NCBI RefSeq assembly: GCF_020037015.1
Contig: NZ_JAIQDE010000013.1
Location: 1-64,000 of the forward strand
Length of the DNA stretch: 64,000 nt
Direction of reading: 5' to 3'
Source of the DNA: Corallococcus sp. AS-1-6
GTDB taxonomy: Bacteria; Myxococcota; Myxococcia; Myxococcales; Myxococcaceae
This document shows, piece after piece, positions 1-7,935 of this stretch (positions are counted from its first letter, which is position 1; every line of letters starts with the position of its first letter). Under the pieces are notes generated by a model, which had not been told where the DNA came from, did not search any database, and saw only the letters and a program-made list of their open reading frames with translations. The translations under genes and the position numbers were made by a program.

Positions 1-26
1 TGACAAGGTTGAGAACGGAGGGCACG

Positions 27-62
27 AGAAGCCCGGTCTCATGCCTTCAAACCGGGCTTCTT
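27..62 (+). terminator. Hairpin, probable terminator of an upstream gene
   Basis: A 10-bp perfect stem (GAAGCCCGGT at 28-37 pairing with ACCGGGCTTC at 51-60) with a 13-nt loop is followed by TTCTTC. The T tract is weak, so termination strength is uncertain. It probably ends a gene lying left of the window. I see no convincing gene between this hairpin and position 334. Confidence 0.55.
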
Positions 63-334
63 CAACAGCCTGCTAGACGAACTGGACCTTCAGAGCCCCC
101 TTGCTGGCGGGCGAGCCCCGGACAGCATCACGACGCGCTAAACGGACGAGCTTGATGCTCGTTGGGCTCTCTTGCGATCTCAGGCACCTATCGCGTCAAG
201 GCAAAGCAATCCTTCCATCTTTGACGCGGACTCCTGCTTCAAGTGCAGGCCGTCCCCTCAGCGAGCAGAGACTCCAGTTTGAATACGTGGCCCCGCACTC
301 CGTCTGACGTGGAACTCCCCCCTGAGGAGGACAC

Positions 335-970
335 ATGCACGTCGCCCGATTTGCTGTTGCAGCCCTTTTTGTCGGTCTGACTGTTGGAGCCGTTGCTGGC
401 ATCAGTAGTCGCGCAGACGCAGCTACGCCGCAGAACAACGGGTGCATTGGTGATTGCGACAATCGCCTGAGGGCTGCTGAGGGCTGGTGCGGAAACTGCA
501 AAGACCACTGCGAGGGTGGCACGGAAGCTGAGTGCACCGCGTCGTGCGGAGATCTCTGGGACGAGGAACCCTGCATTAGGGACTGTAATGGCGAGAAGCT
601 GGCGCAAAAGTACCGCGACTGCCATGGCGATCGGGCGTGCGAGGGATGGGCCGGCGGGGATTGGAAGCGTAGCTGTGAAGACACCTGCCACACGCAGAAG
701 CGGGCTGCGGACGAGCGGCGCCAGAACTGCCTCAATTCCTGTGCTGGCCGGCGTGATTGCCGGGCCACGTGGTGCGCTGAAGATGGGGCTGCCCGCAAAC
801 AGTGCTACTTGGAGGTCGCGCAGGCCAATGACGCGTGCGTGCAGCGGTGTGGTGGTCGGGCCGATGAGCACTGCGAGGACGAGAGCTGCGTCGGGTTGGT
901 CACTGTTGCGACGTGCGGTGGCAAGCGTAAGGTGACCGGCTGGTGTCTGGCCTGGACCTGGAAGCTCTAG
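335..970 (+). CDS. Secreted cysteine-rich protein, function unknown
   Basis: The 211-residue product starts with a typical signal peptide (hydrophobic residues about 5-22, Ala-rich exit near residue 30). The mature part holds 24 cysteines, many in C-x3-C pairs such as CIGDC, CIRDC, CEDTC, CLNSC and CVQRC spaced 30-40 residues apart. This suggests stacked disulfide-pinned helical hairpins, and therefore an extracellular or periplasmic protein. The ATG is supported by GAGGAG about 7 bases upstream. I do not recognise the family. Similar Cys-rich secreted proteins are common in myxobacteria, but nothing in the sequence assigns a function. Confidence 0.75.
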   Translation: MHVARFAVAALFVGLTVGAVAGISSRADAATPQNNGCIGDCDNRLRAAEGWCGNCKDHCEGGTEAECTASCGDLWDEEPCIRDCNGEKLAQKYRDCHGDRACEGWAGGDWKRSCEDTCHTQKRAADERRQNCLNSCAGRRDCRATWCAEDGAARKQCYLEVAQANDACVQRCGGRADEHCEDESCVGLVTVATCGGKRKVTGWCLAWTWKL

Positions 971-1110
971 CACGGTGAGCACGGTGGCAGGTCGAACAGC
1001 CCTCCGCGAAAGCTCCCGCCATGTTGCGTCTATGTCGCGTGAGCCTGCGGAACGGGCCTAAACAGGGCGGGACGGGATGGGACGCGGCGGGATATCGACT
1101 CCCAATCATT

Positions 1111-1192
1111 CCGGGCGGTTACGAGGTAAGGGCGCGATTCTGTTGGGGTTTTCGCACCGCCCGGCGCGGGTTCGATTCCCTCCGCCTCCACA
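1111..1192 (+). other. tRNA/tmRNA-like 3' end fragment
   Basis: Positions 1166-1190 read like the T arm and acceptor 3' strand of a tRNA or, more likely, tmRNA: GGGTTCGATTCCC followed by CGCCTCCA. The T stem carries one mismatch, the sequence continues ACAG where a mature gene would have CCA, and no matching 5' acceptor strand (GGGGGCG or GGAGGCG) is present at tRNA distance. A local hairpin (CCGGGCGGT at 1111 with ACCGCCCGG near 1156) precedes it. The best reading is a remnant left by recombination or integration at an ssrA/tRNA 3' end. The rest of 971-1342 contains only the following terminator and the inverted repeats listed separately. Confidence 0.45.
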
Positions 1193-1195
1193 GTG

Positions 1196-1238
1196 AAAGA
1201 GCCTGGCAATCCAGTACGGGTTGCCAGGCTCTTTCTTT
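1196..1238 (+). terminator. Strong intrinsic terminator, member of a dispersed family
   Basis: A perfect 14-bp stem (AAAGAGCCTGGCAA with TTGCCAGGCTCTTT) is followed by CTTTT. The same GCCTGGCAATCCA...GGGTTGCCAGGC core recurs at 9577-9613 and 37917-37949, so it belongs to a repeated terminator family within the window. Confidence 0.85.
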
Positions 1239-1287
1239 TGCGTAACCGAACCTCAGTGCATTTGGCGGAGGCCGATCGCCGCTGCTC

Positions 1288-1348
1288 ATGCACTTGAGTG
1301 CATCAAAAATGGTACCCCAGGGCCGCTCATGCATCATGATTCATGATG
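1288..1348 (+). promoter_or_regulatory. Inverted repeats upstream of the hipA-like gene
   Basis: Two inverted repeats lie directly before the toxin-antitoxin pair: ATGCAC-TTGA-GTGCAT at 1288-1303 and CATCATGA-T-TCATGATG at 1332-1348, the second overlapping the start codons. HipB-type antitoxins repress their own operons through palindromic operators, so these are candidate operator sites. No clear -35/-10 pair is visible and binding is inferred from position only. Confidence 0.4.
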
Positions 1349-2523
1349 ATGGAGCTGACCCTTCAAGCCCTGATTGGCGGCGTCTGGCATCGCGCCGCGA
1401 TCCTCGAGTTCCCCGAACCCGCCAAGGGGCAAGCAGGCGCGTGCAACTTCGAATACGACTTCGACTATCTCACCCAGTGGATCGGCAAGGATGTCCCGCT
1501 CGCGTCCGTGAGCCTGGGACTCCCGGTGGGGTTTGGTCCCAGTTGCAGTCGACGCTGGCCCAGCTTCCTGGATGACCTCCGTCCCATGGGCAGCGCTCTG
1601 CGATGGTGGCTGAGGCGGCTCGACCTGCGCGCCGAGCCCGCGAATGAGCTGGAGGTGCTGTGCCGTGGGACGATCGCTCCCGTGGGGAACCTCCGTATCG
1701 AGCAGGCAGTGCCTCCCAAGGAGGCGCCGCCTCGCCGGTTCCCGCGGCAGGCTGTCATCGATCGTGAAAATGGGTTCCTCGACCATGCGGCGGACGTGGG
1801 GGCCCAGGTCGGTGGGGCAACAGGTGCCGGGGGTGATGCGCCGAAGCTCCTCGTCCGACAGGACGCTTCGCAGCAGGTGTGGATCGACGTCTGGCAGGAC
1901 GAGCCGACGACCCAGGACCGACACTACCTTGTCAAATTCGCCCGAGGTTCAAGCCACCTCGACCGGCTCGTGCTTCGTTCCGAGTATGCGTATTACCGCG
2001 CGCTGGCACATCTGGGCGTCGACACCATCCCCACGGACGGGATGTCATTGGAAGAAGGCCCATCGGGTCTCAGCCTGTGGCTTCCACGGTTCGACGTCGC
2101 CTGGCGCGACGGGAGACTGGCGTGACGCGCAGCTTGAGTACCTCAAGCGAGACCTGCTCAACCTCGTCTTCGGCAACTCCGATAACCCACGGCCGGAGCA
2201 TGGCGTTGCTCAAGACGGACAACGTCGTCCGGTTCGCGCCTGTCTATGACTTCGCTCCGACGAAAATGGACCCCGAAGGAGTCACCCGGACGACGAGGTG
2301 GGACACATTCGAGGCAGGTGGGACGATCGACTGGCCCGCCCTGCTGAAGAGCTTCGGGGAGGAGGAGGCGTTCCTCCGCGCGGGGTTGCGTGAGTTCGCA
2401 GGGCGGCTCCGGGACGTTCCCGAACTGTTGATGGAATTCGATCTCCCGGAGGAGACACTGCGTTTTCCGAGCATCGGACTCCAGCGCACGGAGCAGAAGC
2501 TCCGCGAATGGACGCTACTGTGA
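1343..2523 (+). pseudogene. hipA: HipA-like kinase toxin, interrupted by two frameshifts
   Basis: Three consecutive reading frames together encode one HipA-family Ser/Thr kinase. The first 260 codons (1343-2125) include GGDAPKLLV and YLVKFARGSS, which resemble the HipA ATP-binding region. Coding then moves to the next frame for RDLLNLVFGNSDN (about 2130-2190), and to a third frame for GRSMALLKTDNVV and FAPVYDFAPTKMDPEG, ending at 2523. The order matches HipA kinases (…N-x-D-x-H-x-K/R-N…LAPxYD). Breaks fall near 2115-2130 and 2185-2195. Either the gene is inactive or there are two indel errors in GC-rich sequence. Start choice among three tandem ATGs is uncertain. It lies upstream of its antitoxin, the reverse of the E. 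coli order. Confidence 0.7.
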
Positions 2524-2909
2524 ATCGAGACGACGTCGCGCGCATGCGACCGCTGGAGCGGAAGGCGCTCCTCGACGAGATCGCCGCCATGGTGGCGGCA
2601 GGGAAGCTTCAAATCGGTGATGCCGCGCGCATCCTGCGCAGCGGTGTCCTCGGGATCGGTCGTCAGGCCTTCGCCCAGGTGGTGAAGCTTTCGGAGCGCG
2701 CTGTCGCCAAGCTTGAGGACGACCCACATGCGAACCCGACGCTTGATACCTTGAAGCGTGTCTTCGCGCCGTTCGGCGGCGCTGTGACATTGGTGTTTCC
2801 GCAGGTGGAGGATGCGGAGTCGCTCGGCGAAGACAGGCGTCAACGGCGAGCAGCGATTCTGGGGGCGCTTGCGAAGAGCCGGCGACGGCGCATTCGCCCC
2901 AAGCGGTAG
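2508..2909 (+). CDS. hipB: HipB-like XRE-family antitoxin
   Basis: The 133-residue protein has a helix-turn-helix core (about residues 50-90: LGIGRQAFAQVVKLSERAVA followed by DDPHANPTLDTLKRVFAPFG), the usual layout of HipB/XRE regulators in which the second part is the conserved NPTLxTLxRVL-type segment. The Arg/Lys-rich tail (SRRRRIRPKR) could contact DNA. The ATG at 2508 overlaps the end of the HipA-like gene by 16 bp, indicating translational coupling. It would neutralise the kinase and repress the operon. With hipA broken, it may be an orphan antitoxin. Confidence 0.7.
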   Translation: MDATVNRDDVARMRPLERKALLDEIAAMVAAGKLQIGDAARILRSGVLGIGRQAFAQVVKLSERAVAKLEDDPHANPTLDTLKRVFAPFGGAVTLVFPQVEDAESLGEDRRQRRAAILGALAKSRRRRIRPKR

Positions 2910-3049
2910 GTGCTCGCGGATGGCGGCCGATGCGCGCGACCGGCTGCTTCCCCACTGCCATTCCAGCGCGGAGCGGGGGCTCGTCGTACCAGCCTCAGTG
3001 CTTGTCCTCGTCGACGTCTTCCGCGCACCCGAGCCAATCGGCGCTCCGG

Positions 3050-3163
3050 CGCTTTGTAACCGTCCGGCCAACGGTGGTGGCCGCGGGCGGAGCGCGGGTG
3101 CGCTTCGCGGTGGGCACGGACGTGGCGTACGTGGCCCGGCTCGTCGCGGCGCTGGGGCGGTAG
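3050..3163 (+). pseudogene. 3' remnant of IS66-type tnpA (orf1)
   Basis: The last ~38 codons before the TAG at 3161-3163 (VRPTVVAAGGARVRFAVG followed by TDVAYVARLVAALGR) look like the C-terminus of IS66 TnpA, which ends in a short strand pair and a helix of the type GxDxxxLxxVVxAL. The preceding bases have no matching HTH-encoding part, so only the tail survives. It sits 3 bp before tnpB, the usual IS66 spacing. Confidence 0.5.
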
Positions 3164-3166
3164 GCC

Positions 3167-3532
3167 GTGTTCGCCTTGCCTGCGTCGGTGCGCGTGGTGC
3201 TGGCGGTGGAGCCGGTGGACATGCGCAAGTCGATTGACGGCCTCATGGCGCTGGTGCGCACGGCCTGGGGCGAGGACGTCTACTCGGGGCACCTGTTCGC
3301 CTTCGTCTCCCGGCGGGGGGACCGCATCAAGGTGCTGACGTGGAGCCGGGGCGGCTTCGTGCTCCTCTACAAGCCGCTGGAGGCGGGCCGCTTCCGGCTG
3401 CCGTCGGTGGACGCGGGCGCGCAGGCGGTGACGCTGGACGCCACGCAACTGGCGATGCTGCTGGACGGCATCGACGTGGCCCAGATGCGACGCCCGGCGG
3501 CCTGGTCTCCGCCCGGGCGCGCGGCCTCCTGA
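3167..3532 (+). CDS. tnpB: IS66 family TnpB (IS66 Orf2-like)
   Basis: This is the IS66 accessory protein TnpB (about 115-120 residues in the family; 121 here). Recognisable segments are VEPVDMRKSIDGLMALV, the LFAFVSRRGDRIKVLTW core and the GGFVLLYKPLEAGRF segment. The start is GTG. TnpB is needed by IS66 elements along with TnpA and the TnpC transposase. No TnpC follows in the 130 bases before the next minus-strand gene and no terminal inverted repeats were seen, so the element is a non-autonomous remnant. Confidence 0.9.
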   Translation: MFALPASVRVVLAVEPVDMRKSIDGLMALVRTAWGEDVYSGHLFAFVSRRGDRIKVLTWSRGGFVLLYKPLEAGRFRLPSVDAGAQAVTLDATQLAMLLDGIDVAQMRRPAAWSPPGRAAS

Positions 3533-3667
3533 CGGCCCGGCGCGGGCGCGAGGCGCGGCGGCCAGGTGGCTCCGCGCGAGGGCTCCCTCGTGCTGAGGGA
3601 GTCGAACCGCGGGACCAGCTTCAAGAGGGAGTGGCTGGTGCAGTGCTCACGGTGCTCGTGAGCCCCG

Positions 3668-4036
3668 TCAGTCCATGTCCTCCAGGGCTATCTCCGCCAG
3701 CTCGCGGTAGAGCGGGACCACCTCGACGGCGAGCAGGTCCTCCATCACCTTCCGGGCGCCTGCGGTGTCTCCTTCCTGCCGGAGTCGGCGGACCTCGGAC
3801 CGTGCGGTCATCATCCGCATCGAGCTACTTCGGATCCGCCCCCGTTCCTCATGGAGCAGGGCTGTCGCGGTGGTGACGTCCTGGATGGCTGCCTGTGCAT
3901 CGGCCTCGGGAATAGCCACCTCTCGCGCCGTTCGCAGCAGGAGCCCGCGCACATCCGGGGTGAGCACCAAGGCTTCGCCCGACTCCACGCGGGCGGCGAG
4001 GGCGCGCACCTCATCCCAGTTGACGTCCTCGTACAT
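3668..4036 (-). CDS. Small helical protein, candidate immunity partner of the upstream lipoprotein
   Basis: The 122-residue acidic, mostly helical protein begins MYEDVNWDEVRALAARVESG and contains VLTPDVRGLLLRTAREVA. It resembles a multi-copy myxobacterial family (DUF2379-like) from memory. It begins 2 bp after the stop of the Cys-rich lipoprotein gene on the same strand, so the two are co-transcribed and probably translationally coupled. In myxobacterial toxin cassettes the gene immediately after a toxin lipoprotein encodes immunity; that role is inferred here from position. No signal peptide, consistent with a cytoplasmic immunity protein. Confidence 0.65.
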   Translation of the reverse strand: MYEDVNWDEVRALAARVESGEALVLTPDVRGLLLRTAREVAIPEADAQAAIQDVTTATALLHEERGRIRSSSMRMMTARSEVRRLRQEGDTAGARKVMEDLLAVEVVPLYRELAEIALEDMD

Positions 4037-4038
4037 GC

Positions 4039-4467
4039 TCAGCGTCCCTTCCTCTTCGGACGGCACCTGTCGTCCGGCCACTCCCCCCGCTGCCCTTCGC
4101 AGTACCGGAAGCAGTCGTAGCAGGAGCCCGACCAGTGGTCCTCCTGGCATTGCACGTACGTCTCCAGGCAGGCGCGCTTCCACTCCGGAAGGTCGCGGGA
4201 GAGTTCCTCTGCAGCCCGGGCGAACAAGAAAATGTCCTCGGCCTCCAACTCCGTGGCGCCGCACCGCGTGGGATTGCCCGGGTGCGTCTTCACACAGCAA
4301 CTGATGGTGGAGTCCTGGGGACCACATTGCGCCTGGGCCAGGTACACCGCAGTGGCGCTGGGCTGGGTGGCGCGGGCCTGGGCATGGGCGCCGCCACCAC
4401 AGCCCGCGCCCACCAGCGCCAGCGCAGCCACCAGCATACCCAAGACTCGGATGTTCCGACCGTACAC
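4039..4467 (-). CDS. Cys-rich lipoprotein of the SitA/TIGR02269-like myxobacterial family
   Basis: An N-terminal lipoprotein signal ends in LVGAGC. The mature domain carries a cysteine pattern I associate with a myxobacterial paralogous toxin family: CCVKTHPGNPTRCGATELE, later PEWKRACLETYVQCQ, then GSCYDCFRYCEGQRGEWPDD. Lipoproteins of this type include kin-discrimination toxins transferred by outer-membrane exchange (SitA proteins); the placement is from memory, so moderate. The start is ambiguous: GTG at 4467 gives a sensible signal peptide, while an in-frame TTG at 4503 would add 12 residues. The co-directional gene just downstream is the likely immunity gene. Confidence 0.65.
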   Translation of the reverse strand: MYGRNIRVLGMLVAALALVGAGCGGGAHAQARATQPSATAVYLAQAQCGPQDSTISCCVKTHPGNPTRCGATELEAEDIFLFARAAEELSRDLPEWKRACLETYVQCQEDHWSGSCYDCFRYCEGQRGEWPDDRCRPKRKGR

Positions 4468-4550
4468 CGATGACCGCTTAGTCTTGATTTGATTGGAATT
4501 CAATCCCTCTCGGGATAGGGCCGCTGCCGCACCTGCTGGCCGACTCCGGA

Positions 4551-4607
4551 GGCGAACTGCACGGGGAGCTTCGTCGGCAGCTACTACTACCTGGGCTCGG
4601 GCGCCTC
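4551..4607 (+). repeat. 57-bp exact copy of an internal segment of the gene at 9143-9514
   Basis: Positions 4551-4607 are identical to 9313-9369, which encode the NCTGSFVGSYYYLGSGAS part of the small secreted protein at 9143. Here the segment has no start, signal peptide or continuation and directly abuts the decayed minus-strand gene. It marks a past recombination or partial duplication event. Confidence 0.9.
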
Positions 4608-5345
4608 GGGACGAGGTCCGGGCGGATGCGCTCCAGCAGGTCCGTCGCTTCCTGTCTGGACAGCTTGCTGTATGTGATGACGTGCAGCACCGGCAGGCTA
4701 GGCCGGAACCAGCCCCCGCCCGCGAGGTTGGGAAGGCGCCAGGGCGCGCCGTAGTAGTCCCACTCCGCGTTGAACTGCGGCAGCAGGTTGGCCGGGATGA
4801 AGAGGCTGGCTACGCGGCATGGCGGCATCACCATGGGCATGAGGAACAAGGTCAGCTCCTTGCCGTCGCCCACGCTAATGGGCCCCAGCACCCCTCCTAC
4901 GTGGACGCCTCCAGCAGCGTCAGGGCCTGGACGCGCCGCAGCCGCGTGGGACATGGACGGGCAGGGGAACTGGCCGCGCATCCACACGGGCCCGCAGGGG
5001 CGCGCAGATGGGCCTCCAGCGCCACGACGTCTGCCGCTGGTCACGTCGCCCGGGCAGGGGACGGCGGCGGGGGCACGCGGAGGCGCTTGAGAATCTTCAC
5101 AGGCGGCCCTCGCTACCAAACGCCCCGGACGAACTGCCCCGTGCCACACAGCGGTTCCAAGGACTCCACTGCAACCCGCAGCAGCTCCCCGCCGGCAATG
5201 CCCAGGGAGACGTAGGTCCCAGGCTCGGGGGGGAGCACGGATGGTGGCGGCCAGGACGCTCTTCCGCTTCCCGCAAGCCAGGGCGAGTCGTTGAGGGCGA
5301 CGCGGATGTTGTAGCGGCGAGCAGTCGGCAGGTGCCGTGCTGAAT
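4608..5345 (-). pseudogene. Decayed minus-strand gene(s), function unknown
   Basis: Protein-like stretches appear on the minus strand in changing frames. A first piece (about 5345-5113) reads YNIRVALNDSPWLAGSGRAS and GIAGGELLRVAVESLEPLCG before a stop. A possible GTG start follows at 5100 (VKILKRLRVPPPP). A last piece (about 4890-4610) contains SLFIPANLLPQFNAEWDYYG and LHVITYSKLSRQEATDLLER. Each piece has natural composition, but stops and frame changes separate them. I do not recognise the family. The 3' end is cut by the 57-bp repeat. The remainder of 4504-5398 shows no other gene. Confidence 0.5.
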
Positions 5346-5398
5346 GTCAGACGTGTGTCCTTTGCTCTCCTCGGAGGTGTCACTCCCAGGGGGCGTGG

Positions 5399-6739
5399 AT
5401 GCGCATGATGCGAGGTGGCGCTGTCTGGCTATGGCTGCTCTTGCCGGTGGCCGCATGGGCCGAAGACGTCCCGGAGGTGCCGCCCGTGAAGGAGGAACGG
5501 CGCCCAGTGGACGAAGCCTGGCGCAACCTGCTGCGCGTGGAGGCGACTACGTTGTCCCTACTGCCGCGCGCGGGCGGAGGCCCGGACGAGGGATTCCTCC
5601 AGGTGGAGCCCACCCTTGTCTTCGAGCGAGGTGAGGACTTTGGCCTCAATCTGGGTACGCCCGTGCGGCTGCGTCTGTGGGGAGGTGACGGGGCCGCGGG
5701 CTTCGTGCGGAGGGAGGACTGGGACAGCGCCTCGGACTTCGGGCAGGTGGTGCGCGCCCTCAAGCTGGGCTCGGACAACGCCCCCGTGGGTGTCTGGTTC
5801 GGCGCGCTGGAGGGCTACAGCCTGCTGTCCGCGCACCTCGTGCGGCGTTACGGAGGACGTCTCAACCCGGACTACCACCCAGCGGGCGGCTTCCTCACCG
5901 GCACCCTGGGGCCCCTCTACACGGAGGCCTTCGTCTCGGACGTGCTGGGCGCGCGCCTCATGGGCGCCGAGTTCTCCGTGGACATGGAGCACGTCTTCTT
6001 CGGCCCGCCTCGCGAGAAGGCGCGTTACACGCTGGCACTGTCGGCGGTACACGACTGGGGCCGCGCCGGAGGCCGGACGCCCTCGGTGACGCTGGCGCAC
6101 CTGGACGCAATGGCCGTGGTGGTGGTTCGGCCGACCTACGAAGTGCACGTCCAGGCGGGCTGGGGTGGCCAGCCGGGTGAAGGCGGTGCCTGGGGCGTGG
6201 TGGTGGGCGCGGGCGTGGACGCGAGGACGCCCACGCTGCGTCTGCTGCTGCGTTTGGAGGGGCGTCGGCAGCACGGCGGCTTCCGTCAGGGCTTCTTCGG
6301 CCCGGACTATGAGCTGGCGCGCTTCAAGGCGGCGGGGCCGGAAGGCGTGGCGCTGGCGGAGGCGTCCTTCCCCGACGGGTACTCGGCCTATGGGGAGGCA
6401 GAGGTGGGCTGGGACGCGGTCCACTACTGGGGCGTCCACAAGCATCTGAAGCTGTCGCTGGGGGTGGAGGCCTTCAACTGGGGCCGCTTCGACGTGGACG
6501 GCCGCGCGGTGGTGCAGCTCTTTGAGCGCTCCGTGGAAGTCGCCTTGAAGGGGCTCGCGGTGGGGGCGGGACAACCTGGAGCGCGCTACCTGGGCGGGGC
6601 GGAGCTGCGCTGGCGTTTGTTGGACGGGAAGCTCTACGCCATGGGCACGGCGGGCACGCTGCTGTTCCCCGAGGGTGTGGGCACGTTACTGCCGGGTGCA
6701 TTCGCCTCGCTGGGCCTGGGGGTGGACAATGCGCGCTGA
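5399..6739 (+). CDS. Outer-membrane beta-barrel-like protein, companion of a toxin lipoprotein
   Basis: The 446-residue protein has a signal peptide (hydrophobic residues 8-20, cleavage near AWA|ED). The rest is alternating-hydrophobicity strands rich in Gly, Arg and aromatics (for example LNLGTPVRLRLWG and HKHLKLSLGVEAFNWG), ending in FASLGLGVDNAR. It therefore looks like an outer-membrane beta-barrel of 14 or more strands. Its stop codon overlaps the start of the next gene by 11 bp, so the two are coupled. In some myxobacterial sitBAI toxin operons a companion gene precedes the toxin lipoprotein; that analogy is inference. Start choice: two ATGs are present at 5399 and 5405 with no strong Shine-Dalgarno. 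Confidence 0.65.
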   Translation: MRMMRGGAVWLWLLLPVAAWAEDVPEVPPVKEERRPVDEAWRNLLRVEATTLSLLPRAGGGPDEGFLQVEPTLVFERGEDFGLNLGTPVRLRLWGGDGAAGFVRREDWDSASDFGQVVRALKLGSDNAPVGVWFGALEGYSLLSAHLVRRYGGRLNPDYHPAGGFLTGTLGPLYTEAFVSDVLGARLMGAEFSVDMEHVFFGPPREKARYTLALSAVHDWGRAGGRTPSVTLAHLDAMAVVVVRPTYEVHVQAGWGGQPGEGGAWGVVVGAGVDARTPTLRLLLRLEGRRQHGGFRQGFFGPDYELARFKAAGPEGVALAEASFPDGYSAYGEAEVGWDAVHYWGVHKHLKLSLGVEAFNWGRFDVDGRAVVQLFERSVEVALKGLAVGAGQPGARYLGGAELRWRLLDGKLYAMGTAGTLLFPEGVGTLLPGAFASLGLGVDNAR

Positions 6740-7895
6740 CGTCCTGCTGCTGGCCCTCGTTACGTTGTCGACGGGGTGCGTTTCGGTGTCGCCCGCGCCT
6801 CGTCGTGGCCCGAGCTTGAGCTACACGCAGCGCGCAGCCCCCACACCAGCGTGGGAGCAGTCGCCGCAGGAGGAGGTGCCCCCCACTCGGGCCTCATCGC
6901 GAACCTCCCTTGCGACTTCCGGGGAGCGCATGGCGCGCCACCGGAATCTCCGAGAGGACACGTCGGGAATGGCTGGGGCCGTGGGCGGCGGCCTCGCTCC
7001 CCGTGACGCGAGGGATGACGCCTGGGAGAAGCTCCTGACGGACGCGGGGTTGGAGGACCAGGACGCGCGCCCCCTGGTGGGGGGCTCGCTGACTCCCACT
7101 CAGGCCGCGCGGCTGCTGGAGCAACTGATTCGGAAACCCGTGACGATGGGCGCCTTCCCGCGTCGCATGACGGCGGGCTTCCTGCTGCGCGAAGTGCTGG
7201 AAGGCGGGGAAGTCTCGCGCGAGGAGTTGCTGCATCGGGTGGAGCGCTTCGCCCGGGAGCAGATTGCGGTGCTGCGGCCGGATGGATACCTCGCGTGGGC
7301 CCTCGACGGGAACACGCAGCAGAAAGTGGCGTCCGTTGAGTGGAAGGAGGGTGTCTTCCGCGCGGGCAACTTCGAACTGGGCCGCTTCTACAGCGGCAAG
7401 GGCGGCGTCTTCCGTGCCGTGGACGAGCAGTTGCAGCCTTCGGATTGGCGGCCCCTGGCCGAGGTGTACAGCGACGCGGACGTCGTCAGCCGCACCCTGG
7501 ATGGAGCCGAGGATACGTTCGTGGAGCTGTACCACGCGCTGGGCCAACTGCTGACGCGCCCCGTGGACAGTCTCGCGGGGCTGAGCAACCTGCCAGGAGG
7601 CGTGGCGGCGCTCATCACGTCATCGCCCATGTACTGGGAGCGCTTCCAGTCCATGACCCGCGGTGAGCAGATCCGCGAGGTATCGCGGCTGACGACGGGC
7701 CTGCTCATCACCGGGGGCGCGGCTTCGGCTACGACGCGGACGCTGAAGGGGATGGCGCTGGGTGCGGAAGTCTCGGTGCCGGTGCTCTCGCTGACGGCGG
7801 AGGGGACGCTGGCGTTGGAGCGCGTCGCGGCGCCAGCAGGGCGCGCGGCTGTGGCACTCGGCGGCGGCCCTGGGGCGTCATCATCCGGAGGATGA
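6729..7895 (+). CDS. Polymorphic toxin lipoprotein, N-terminal delivery part (frame lost before the nuclease domain)
   Basis: The ATG at 6729 overlaps the previous stop. The signal ends in the lipobox LSTGC (Cys about residue 17). A long helical region follows (TPTQAARLLEQLIRKPVTMG, DTFVELYHALGQLLTRPV), then a Gly/Ala-rich segment (LLITGGAASATTRTLKGMAL) that could act in membrane translocation. In this frame the protein ends at 7895 with GGGPGASSSGG. The natural C-terminal nuclease domain continues in the next frame from about 7850 (AALGRHHPEDDAYWVGG). A single-base indel near 7845-7890 therefore separates toxin from carrier. It is followed by its immunity gene. Confidence 0.7.
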   Translation: MRADVLLLALVTLSTGCVSVSPAPRRGPSLSYTQRAAPTPAWEQSPQEEVPPTRASSRTSLATSGERMARHRNLREDTSGMAGAVGGGLAPRDARDDAWEKLLTDAGLEDQDARPLVGGSLTPTQAARLLEQLIRKPVTMGAFPRRMTAGFLLREVLEGGEVSREELLHRVERFAREQIAVLRPDGYLAWALDGNTQQKVASVEWKEGVFRAGNFELGRFYSGKGGVFRAVDEQLQPSDWRPLAEVYSDADVVSRTLDGAEDTFVELYHALGQLLTRPVDSLAGLSNLPGGVAALITSSPMYWERFQSMTRGEQIREVSRLTTGLLITGGAASATTRTLKGMALGAEVSVPVLSLTAEGTLALERVAAPAGRAAVALGGGPGASSSGG

Positions 7896-7935
7896 CGCGT
7901 ATTGGGTCGGGGGCGCGAGCCCGCAGGCCGGCGGC

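Noticed and set aside
1050-1195. Complete tmRNA or tRNA gene
   Set aside because: Only the 3' T-arm/acceptor part is convincing. The matching 5' strand, the tag reading frame and the CCA end are missing.
1030-1337. Minus-strand frames with RRRESNPR-like translation
   Set aside because: This is the familiar false translation of the antisense of a tRNA-type 3' end followed by a terminator, not a protein.
3540-3876. Plus-strand frame after tnpB as a TnpC remnant
   Set aside because: The Arg/Gly/Pro-rich translation has none of the IS66 transposase motifs, and the minus-strand gene at 3668-4036 accounts for much of it.
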